Assembly (NCBI GenBank): GCA_019348575.1
Contig: JAHWJE010000148.1
Span: 1 to 5,319, forward strand
Reading direction: 5' to 3'
DNA: 5,319 nucleotides
DNA from: Actinomycetota bacterium
Lineage (GTDB): Bacteria; Actinomycetota; Thermoleophilia; Solirubrobacterales; Solirubrobacteraceae
This document shows, piece after piece, positions 1 to 4,752 of this stretch. The stretch's first letter is position 1, and each line of letters opens with the position of its first letter. The position numbers and the translations under genes are program-made. Below the pieces are notes generated by a model that saw nothing but the letters and a program-made list of their open reading frames with translations, did no database searches and was not told where the DNA came from.

Positions 1-755
1 TCGTCGCGCCGCGCGCGCAGCTCCGCCAGCCGAGCGCCGAGCGACGCGGCGTCGCGCCACGGCTCGAGCTCCGCGAGCGCCGCCTCGAGCGCCGCCCGCA
101 GGCCGAGCGCGGCCTCGCGCCAGCGGGCGGCGTCGACATCCAGTCGCACGCGCAGGGTGAGCTCCTCGCAGGCGAGCGCGACGTCTCGCCCCGCCAGAAG
201 CGCCGCCAGTCGCTCCTGCGGCGGCAGCGCGCCGCCACGCGAGCGCAGCGGGCCCGACGCCGGCGCGCGCGGCAGCTCGCGCGCGCGGTCCCAGCGCCCC
301 TCCGCCACCCGCTCGCCGTCGCCGAAGCCGACGCGCACGACGAGCGCCTGTGCGAGCGCGACCTCTCGCACGTACGGATCCGCCGCGGCTATGCGGTGGG
401 CGTGCAGCACGCGGTTCAGGCGCGCCAGGGCGTCGGCCGCGAGCGCCTCGAGATCGGCGCCGGCCAGCCAGCGCGACGCCGCCTCGTCGCCGTCGAGCGC
501 GGCGGCGTCGACGAGCGTCGCGCGCATCGTGTGGAGCGGCTCGGGTGGCGGCTCGGGCGTCGCCTCGACGGCTCGCGGGCGGCCACGCCGCAGCGGCAGC
601 AGCCGCCGCTGCGGAGCGTCCAGCACGCGCAGCACGAGCACGTGCGACGGGGCCTCACCGAGATGCTCCCGGATCGCGTAGCGGCCGTCCTGCGGTCCGA
701 GCGCCCAGGGGAACTCGAACTGCACGAAGCAAAACCGCCGCGACCCGGAGGTCAC
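1..755 (-). CDS. Uncharacterised protein, C-terminus cut off by window edge
   Basis: About 251 residues are visible, reading from a GTG at 755 to the window edge with no stop. I do not recognise a function. The start is a conserved-looking aromatic block, FVQFEFPWALGPQDGRY, then a hydrophobic strand (HVLVLRVLDAPQRR), a Pro/Glu-rich spacer, and a long Ala/Leu/Arg/Glu-rich helical region with a second strand-like piece (ALVVRVGFGDGERV) and ELTLRVRLDVDAARW near the end. There is no signal peptide, membrane segment or cysteine-rich motif. I believe this N-terminal block recurs in hypothetical proteins of Solirubrobacterales, but that is memory and not a search. The start is uncertain: GTG 755 keeps the whole aromatic block and has a weak AGGGA about 10 bases upstream, while GTG 725 would avoid the terminator hairpin. 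It lies downstream of the hydrolase gene on the same strand, separated from it by that terminator. Steady third-position G/C supports real coding. Confidence 0.75.
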   Translation of the reverse strand, partial: MTSGSRRFCFVQFEFPWALGPQDGRYAIREHLGEAPSHVLVLRVLDAPQRRLLPLRRGRPRAVEATPEPPPEPLHTMRATLVDAAALDGDEAASRWLAGADLEALAADALARLNRVLHAHRIAAADPYVREVALAQALVVRVGFGDGERVAEGRWDRARELPRAPASGPLRSRGGALPPQERLAALLAGRDVALACEELTLRVRLDVDAARWREAALGLRAALEAALAELEPWRDAASLGARLAELRARRD

Positions 756-763
756 GGCGGTTT
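731..763 (-). terminator. Rho-independent terminator of the peptidoglycan hydrolase gene
   Basis: Bases 732-740 (aaaccgccg) pair perfectly with 755-763 (cggcggttt). After one mismatch (741/754) the stem continues with 742-745 against 750-753, leaving a four-base loop at 746-749. Read on the minus strand the stem is followed by TTTT and lies 26 bases past the TAG stop of the hydrolase gene, the usual place and shape for an intrinsic terminator. The A-run on the other side gives it weaker potential in the plus direction. It overlaps the first codons of the next minus-strand gene if that starts at GTG 755. Confidence 0.8.
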
Positions 764-789
764 CGGTCCCTGCTCGAGCTGACGTTCGG

Positions 790-3255
790 CTACTCGCCCT
801 TGTGCTGCTCGCTCGCCCGCGTCGTCGCTCCGACCTTGATCGCGTACTTCGACGGCTTGATCTGCACCGTCGGGTTGTCGATCTGGCCGAGGCGATCGAT
901 GAGCTTGATCCACTGCGACGGCTTGAGGACCGACGCGGCGATCTTGCCGGCCTTCGTCGACGGATCGAACTCCGGCCGGAAGCCGAGGTGGATGTGGTCG
1001 GCGTGGTCGGCCATCGCCAGCGTGTTGTCCGTGCCGCCGTACTTCATGAGCGTGATGATCTGGGCCGGCTTCATCGTGCCCTGCAGCGTGAGCAGCCGGC
1101 GCACGGCGATGTCGGTGATCGAGCCCGCGCCCTGGTTGCCCAGGACCGGGATCCCGTTGATCTTGGCGATGTCGACGGCGTTGCCCGACGAGTGCGCCGA
1201 GACGTTGCCGGTCGACGTGTAGAAGCCGTGTCCGCAGCGCAGCGACGTGACACCGGGCTTCAGGCCCGAGGACGCGAGGAACTCGAGCGCGGCGAGCACG
1301 CGGCGATCGACGATCCCGGCCTCGATGTCGCGGCGACCGCAGGAGTAGACCTCGATCCGCGGGTTGGCCAGGACGCGCTGGATGAGGTTGTCCTTGCTCA
1401 TCAGCAGGATCTGGCCGATCGTCGCGCCCTGGGCGTTCTCACCGAAGAACGGGTTCTTGCCCTGTGCGCGGTAGATCGCCGTCGACTCGAGCAGCTTCCA
1501 GCCGTCGAGGATCGGCTTCGGGTCGATCCGCGGCGCCCCACGACCGGCCGGGCGGATCTCGAACATGACGTTCGGGGCGATGCCCGGCGAGACCCTGCCG
1601 ATGCGACCGAGGATCGTGCCCGTGATGACGCGGCGGCCGGGGACGAGGCGCTTGAGCACGACGTCTTCCTTGTTGAGGCCGTAGACGCCGGTGAAGTAGG
1701 ACTTCACGCTCGAGCCCGCACCCAGCGCGGACTCCGACTCGAGGATCTGCTTCTTGCCGCCGGCCGACAGCGCCTTCGGGCGCGTCGGGTTGGCGAACAG
1801 GCGCTCCTTGGCGAGGTCGCTCGTCTCCTGGACGGCCTCGGCGGCCGGCTTGGCGGCGGCCTTGGCCTTGCCGGCGGCCTTCTTGACGGTGGCACCCGCG
1901 CTGGCGGCCTGCTTCGGAGCGGCATCGGCCTTCGGCAGCTCGAGCTCCTTGGCGATCGACGCCTTGCTCTGCGTCTTGTCCTTCGGTACCGGCACCTGCG
2001 CCGCGACCTTCTTCAGCCCCGCGTACGTGTACGTGTTGCCGTACACGTCGCGCAGCATCACGAACTTGCCGAGGCGCGCGTTCTGGCCGACCTTGATGAT
2101 CTTGCCGTCCTGGACCGCGACGACCGGCGAGCCCGCCTTCGCGAAGATGTTGATCCCACGACGCTTGCTGTTGGACTCGACCGGCAGGGCGGCGTTCTTG
2201 CCGCGCGCGACGCGCCGCGACGCCTCGCGCTCGGAGATGTCGTCGGCGTACTTCGCCGCGGCATGGACGGGGAACCGGCCCTGCGTCAGGCCGCTCAGCG
2301 AGCCGACCAGGTCAGCCGGCATGCCGCCGATGAACCGTGCCCGCATGAGCACGGAGTCGACATACCAGTCGGCGTGGTTGTAGGCGAAGATCGCCTTGCG
2401 CAGGTCCGTGTCCGCCCCGGCTGCCTTCAGGTAGCGCGCCGCGGCGAAGATCGCGTCGACCGGGTTGTAGGGATCCTTCTTGCCGTCGCTGTTGGCGTCG
2501 ACGCCGAACGCCTTCCAGCTCGAGGGGATGAACTGCATCCAGCCCATCGCGCCGGCCGAGGAGACGTTGAGGTTGCGGCCGTAGTCCGTCTCGATCTCGT
2601 TGATCGCCGCCAGGACCTCCCAGCGGATGCCGTACTGGATGCCGGCCGCCTGGTAGATCGACAGCAGGAACGGCGGGATCCGGAACTTGTTGATGAAGAA
2701 GTTCGGCACGCCGACGGGCACGGGACCCAGGCTGGCCAGGGAGAGCGTCGGGTTCTGGAGCGTCGGGAGCCCGCTGGGGAAGCGCAGCTTCGTCTTCTCA
2801 GGGCGCGCGCGGTCGGGCGACGGCGAGCGGAGCAGACGGCCGGCGGAGTCGAAGACCGGCTGGCCGGCGGACGGCTTGCCCTTCTTCTTGCCAGATCGGC
2901 TCGTCCCGACCGGGGGCTGGGTGTCGGACGGGGCAGCCGGAAGAACCGGCGTGGTCTGCGAGGGCGCGTCAGGCGTCGGCTTGATCGAGATCGAGGGCGC
3001 TGCGCCGCTGGGAGGCGCAACTGCGGGCGTCGTCTCCCTGATGCTCAGAATCGCCGCGTTGAGGCCCGGAAGCCTGACCTGGTCGACCGGGGTGTCAGCC
3101 CCGATGTCCAGCGTGATCGTCTTCTTGACGTTGCCGACGAGCGTCACTTCGAAGGTGCGAACGACAGCGTTCGCAGGTGACGCGAAGGTCCCCAGACCGG
3201 CGGTGAGCCCGCCGGTCAGGGCCAACGCAGTGAGCAGCCTACGCTTGTGGTGCAT
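790..3255 (-). CDS. Secreted multidomain peptidoglycan hydrolase: lytic transglycosylase + degenerate M23 + M15-like peptidase
   Basis: This 821-residue protein probably cuts peptidoglycan outside the membrane. Residues 1-30 are a signal peptide (MHHKRR, hydrophobic core, ASPANA cleavage site). A short beta-rich segment and a Pro/Ser/Lys-rich linker follow, to about 180. Residues 186-328 form an SLT/MltB-type transglycosylase: likely catalytic Glu222 in INEIETDYG, then GAMGWMQFIPSSW, an EF-hand-like loop DANSDGKKD (253-261), and AYNHA. Residues 353-416 and 513-583 are two halves of an M23/LytM fold (RRGINIFAKAGSPVVAVQDG; GTILGRIGR; NVMFEIRPAG) with all zinc ligands replaced, separated by an Ala/Lys-rich insert (about 419-493). 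Residues 608-761 resemble M15/LAS peptidases: SAHSSGNAVD (His688, Asp695) and DHIHLGF (His754/His756), probable ligands and base. The only cysteines, 639 and 674, could form a disulfide. ATG 3255 is preferred because it begins the signal peptide, has AGGGA three bases upstream, and lies downstream of the promoter. An in-frame ATG at 3267 is an alternative. Confidence 0.93.
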   Translation of the reverse strand: MHHKRRLLTALALTGGLTAGLGTFASPANAVVRTFEVTLVGNVKKTITLDIGADTPVDQVRLPGLNAAILSIRETTPAVAPPSGAAPSISIKPTPDAPSQTTPVLPAAPSDTQPPVGTSRSGKKKGKPSAGQPVFDSAGRLLRSPSPDRARPEKTKLRFPSGLPTLQNPTLSLASLGPVPVGVPNFFINKFRIPPFLLSIYQAAGIQYGIRWEVLAAINEIETDYGRNLNVSSAGAMGWMQFIPSSWKAFGVDANSDGKKDPYNPVDAIFAAARYLKAAGADTDLRKAIFAYNHADWYVDSVLMRARFIGGMPADLVGSLSGLTQGRFPVHAAAKYADDISEREASRRVARGKNAALPVESNSKRRGINIFAKAGSPVVAVQDGKIIKVGQNARLGKFVMLRDVYGNTYTYAGLKKVAAQVPVPKDKTQSKASIAKELELPKADAAPKQAASAGATVKKAAGKAKAAAKPAAEAVQETSDLAKERLFANPTRPKALSAGGKKQILESESALGAGSSVKSYFTGVYGLNKEDVVLKRLVPGRRVITGTILGRIGRVSPGIAPNVMFEIRPAGRGAPRIDPKPILDGWKLLESTAIYRAQGKNPFFGENAQGATIGQILLMSKDNLIQRVLANPRIEVYSCGRRDIEAGIVDRRVLAALEFLASSGLKPGVTSLRCGHGFYTSTGNVSAHSSGNAVDIAKINGIPVLGNQGAGSITDIAVRRLLTLQGTMKPAQIITLMKYGGTDNTLAMADHADHIHLGFRPEFDPSTKAGKIAASVLKPSQWIKLIDRLGQIDNPTVQIKPSKYAIKVGATTRASEQHKGE

Positions 3256-3258
3256 GTG

Positions 3259-3263
3259 TCCCT
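3259..3263 (-). promoter_or_regulatory. Ribosome binding site supporting the hydrolase start at 3255
   Basis: On the minus strand AGGGA ends three bases before ATG 3255. A stronger G-run (GGGGGGAG) touches the alternative ATG at 3267, too close to serve it, and lies 12 bases before ATG 3255. Both favour the inner start. The nonamer cagggacac occurs here (3256-3264) and again at 3281-3289 in the leader. Confidence 0.5.
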
Positions 3264-3317
3264 GCATCTCCCCCCTGGAGGTGTCCCTGGTACGCGAGCC
3301 CGATGCGCGTGCGCGGC

Positions 3318-3347
3318 ACACTAGCGTGAAACGAGGTCAGACGTAAA
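3318..3347 (-). promoter_or_regulatory. Sigma-70-like promoter of the hydrolase gene
   Basis: On the minus strand TTTACG (3347-3342) and TAGTGT (3323-3318) are separated by 18 bases, in the only AT-richer patch of the intergenic region. Predicted transcription start is near 3311, giving a leader of about 55 bases before ATG 3255. The -10 box overlaps the longest possible open frame (start 3321), which argues against that longer start. Assigned by eye only. Confidence 0.45.
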
Positions 3348-3350
3348 CCA

Positions 3351-3360
3351 CGCTTAAGCG
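3351..3360. repeat. 10-bp perfect palindrome CGCTTAAGCG next to the hydrolase promoter
   Basis: CGCTTAAGCG equals its own reverse complement and sits directly upstream of the proposed -35 box (3347-3342). Position and symmetry fit a small dimeric regulator site, but no regulator is in the window and only one copy is seen. Confidence 0.4.
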
Positions 3361-3425
3361 AACCGCCGGCGAAGCAGCATTCCAGCGGGCGCGCAGGACG
3401 GAAGAGCGGCGGGGCCCGGCCGGAC

Positions 3426-3463
3426 CGCGCCGATCGGCGCGCTGTCGGGCGGCGCGCTGTCGG
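3426..3463. repeat. 16-bp palindrome overlapping a 13-bp tandem direct repeat
   Basis: CGCGCCGATCGGCGCG (3426-3441) is a perfect palindrome. Its right arm begins a 13-base unit, GGCGCGCTGTCGG, found at 3436-3448 and again at 3451-3463 (15-base period), with a decayed third copy just after. In such GC-rich DNA some of this is expected by chance. It could be an operator or a replication-slippage product. Confidence 0.45.
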
Positions 3464-3508
3464 CGCGCGCTGGTCGCCCGTGGCAGGCTCGAGGAGGACG
3501 CACTGCGC

Positions 3509-3537
3509 TAGCCTCCGTGCGCCCGGCAATCAGGAGG
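3509..3537 (+). promoter_or_regulatory. Possible -10 box and Shine-Dalgarno of the coiled-coil gene
   Basis: TAGCCT at 3509-3514 (context TGCGCTAGCCT) is a plausible high-GC -10 element, with no good -35 box 17 bases upstream. AGGAGG at 3532-3537 is a strong ribosome binding site, 13 bases before ATG 3551, which is longer than usual. The AGGAGG is the more reliable of the two. Confidence 0.4.
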
Positions 3538-3550
3538 AATCCCCCACTTC

Positions 3551-3994
3551 ATGAGCGACTACGGCGAGTCCGACGGCCTCCGCGAGCGGCTGACGAAGCA
3601 GGGCGAGGACACCTTGGGCAAGCTCGCCGAGGACCTCATGGCCAACCCGCTCGTCGCGGGTGCAATCCAGCGTGCATTCGACGCGCGCGAGAAGGCGTCG
3701 AGCGCGCAGGAGGCGGCGCTCGGAGCGCTCATGCTCCCGTCGGCGGCCGACATCGAGCGCCTGACGCGGCGCGTGCGCTCCGTGTCGCAGCGCCTGGAGG
3801 GCATCGAGGACGGCATCGACCGCCTCGACGAGCGCCTCGCGGCCACGGCGACGACCCTCGGCGTCGACGTGCGCCTGGAGGCGATCGAGGCGCAGCTTGC
3901 GGCGCTCACGGCGCAGCTCGCCGCGCTGCACAAGGCGCTGCCCGGCACGCCCGCGGTCGCGTCGCGGCAGGAGCGCCTGAAGGTCTCCGGCTGA
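3551..3994 (+). CDS. Phasin-like coiled-coil protein (147 aa)
   Basis: This is a small cytoplasmic protein with no signal peptide or membrane span. Residues 1-60 are amphipathic helix (LRERLTKQGEDTLGKLAEDL, then NPLVAGAIQRAFDAREKA). The motif MLPSAADIERLTRRV at 61-75 resembles the Leu-Pro-Ser/Thr-x-x-Asp-x-x-x-Leu-x-x-Arg element followed by coiled coil in phasin-like and PhaE-type polyhydroxyalkanoate proteins. Residues 66-130 carry heptad-like Leu/Ile/Val spacing in two segments, broken by TTLGVDV (about 101-107). The tail (131-147) is Pro/Ala-rich and basic. There is no PHA synthase or depolymerase nearby, so a granule role is inference; it may simply be a structural oligomerising protein. 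ATG is preceded by AGGAGG. It ends 21 bases from the end of the convergent phosphorylase gene, with no clear terminator between them. Confidence 0.85.
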   Translation: MSDYGESDGLRERLTKQGEDTLGKLAEDLMANPLVAGAIQRAFDAREKASSAQEAALGALMLPSAADIERLTRRVRSVSQRLEGIEDGIDRLDERLAATATTLGVDVRLEAIEAQLAALTAQLAALHKALPGTPAVASRQERLKVSG

Positions 3995-4015
3995 GGGCCC
4001 GCCGAGCGTGGCCGT

Positions 4016-4714
4016 CTAGTAGGCGCTGAGGGCGCCCGCGCCAACGCGGCCGAGCTGCTCGGCCGCCTTCAGCAGTGCCTCGGCGTCGATCCGCCGTCGC
4101 GTGCCGTCGCCGTCGAACACGTCGCTGACCGCCAGCAGGCAGCCGACCCGGATCGCGCGCAGCTCGCCGACGCGCAGCAGCGTCGCGGCCTCCATCTCGA
4201 CGGCGAGCGCGCCGGCCTCGCGCCATCCGCGCGAGCGCTCGGGATCTCGCTCGTAGAACAGGTCGCTGGATGCGACCGGCCCGGTGCGCGCGTCGGCGCC
4301 CGCGCCGTCCTGCAGCGCCGCGACGAGCTCCGCGTCGGCCGCCACACGACCGCCGGCGCCCAGCGCGCGGCTCGTCCCGTCGGCAGCGAGCGCCGCTTCG
4401 GCGATGACGAGATCACCGTGCGCGAGCTGTGCGTCCAGCGCGCCGCAGGTGCCGACGCGGATCGCCGCCCGCAGCCCGAGATCGCAGAGCTCCTCGAGCA
4501 CGATCGCCGCGCTCGGGCCACCCATCCCCGTGCTCTGGATCGTCATCGGCTCCCCGTCGGCCGCGATCCCCGAGTAGCCCCAGAGGCCGCGATTGTGGTT
4601 GAACATCCTCGGCTGAGAGAGGACGAGCTGGGCCAGCGCGAGCGCGCGGCCGGGGTCGCCCGGCAGCAGCGCGCGCGGCGCGAGCTCGGCGGTGGGATGG
4701 ATGTGGACGGGCAT
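4016..4714 (-). CDS. deoD: Nucleoside phosphorylase, PNP/UDP family (probably purine-specific, DeoD-type)
   Basis: This 232-residue cytosolic enzyme should split (deoxy)nucleosides with phosphate into base and (deoxy)ribose-1-phosphate in nucleoside salvage; E. coli DeoD has 239 residues. Visible landmarks in order are: N-terminal His4 in VHIHPTAE; phosphate-binding LLPGDPGRA (Gly19, Arg23); NRGLWGYSG (Arg42); STGMGGPS (61-68); IRVGTCGA with phosphate Arg86; SSDLFY (149-154); AVEMEAATLL with ribose-binding Met174/Glu175; and LAVSDVF with Asp198, where E. coli PNP has the catalytic Asp204. That Asp favours purines. The STGMGGPS and ATLL segments look closer to uridine phosphorylase and archaeal MTA phosphorylase, so exact substrate is uncertain. 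The open frame extends to 4789, but ATG 4714 is chosen because the family begins there and the upstream extension does not fit. There is no clear Shine-Dalgarno; the transcript is probably near-leaderless and divergent from the neighbour at 4739. Confidence 0.93.
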   Translation of the reverse strand: MPVHIHPTAELAPRALLPGDPGRALALAQLVLSQPRMFNHNRGLWGYSGIAADGEPMTIQSTGMGGPSAAIVLEELCDLGLRAAIRVGTCGALDAQLAHGDLVIAEAALAADGTSRALGAGGRVAADAELVAALQDGAGADARTGPVASSDLFYERDPERSRGWREAGALAVEMEAATLLRVGELRAIRVGCLLAVSDVFDGDGTRRRIDAEALLKAAEQLGRVGAGALSAY

Positions 4715-4732
4715 CAGGACGCGCCATATGAT
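4704..4732 (+). promoter_or_regulatory. Promoter of the rightmost gene, arranged for a leaderless transcript
   Basis: TGGACG (4704-4709), a 17-base spacer and TATGAT (4727-4732) form a good sigma-70-like promoter. TATGAT ends six bases before ATG 4739, so transcription should begin at or next to the start codon. The absence of a Shine-Dalgarno close to the ATG agrees. Its -35 half lies inside the phosphorylase coding sequence on the opposite strand. Confidence 0.55.
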
Positions 4733-4752
4733 CGACGCATGGCCAAGAAGAA
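4725..4752 (-). promoter_or_regulatory. Possible promoter of the phosphorylase gene, overlapping the divergent promoter
   Basis: On the minus strand CATATG (4730-4725) could be a -10 box, with TTCTTC (4752-4747) 16 bases upstream as a weak -35. It would start RNA about four bases before ATG 4714. CATATG is a palindrome and overlaps the TATGAT used in the other direction, so the two polymerases would compete for one site. The match is weak. Confidence 0.3.

Larger units (their letters stand above)
3256..3550. other. Divergent intergenic region between hydrolase and coiled-coil genes
   Basis: This 295-base gap holds the leader and promoter of the minus-strand hydrolase at its left and the start signals of the plus-strand gene at its right. 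Between them lie two perfect palindromes (3351-3360 and 3426-3441) and a 13-base direct repeat. Short open frames here are Arg/Pro/Ser-rich shadows without start signals, so I call no gene. Confidence 0.7.

Noticed and set aside
157..1222. Three overlapping plus-strand open frames
   Set aside because: They are Arg/Ser/Ala-rich, cross the terminator and a gene boundary, and lie antisense to coherent minus-strand coding.
802..3180. A 792-codon open frame on the plus strand
   Set aside because: It is the exact antisense of the hydrolase and is extremely Arg/Leu/Asp-rich with no domain sense, the usual shadow of a long GC-rich gene.
3256..3311. c-di-AMP (ydaO-type) riboswitch before the wall hydrolase, a common arrangement in actinobacteria
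   Set aside because: The predicted leader is only about 55 bases, far too short, and none of the conserved motifs is visible.
3239..3529. A 96-codon minus-strand frame across the intergenic region
   Set aside because: Arg/Pro-rich, no start signals, runs through the hydrolase promoter and start in another frame.
3995..4036. Possible bidirectional terminator between the convergent genes
   Set aside because: Only short stems (such as ggcgc/gcgcc at 4022-4036, inside the phosphorylase end) with no T run; not supportable as an intrinsic terminator.
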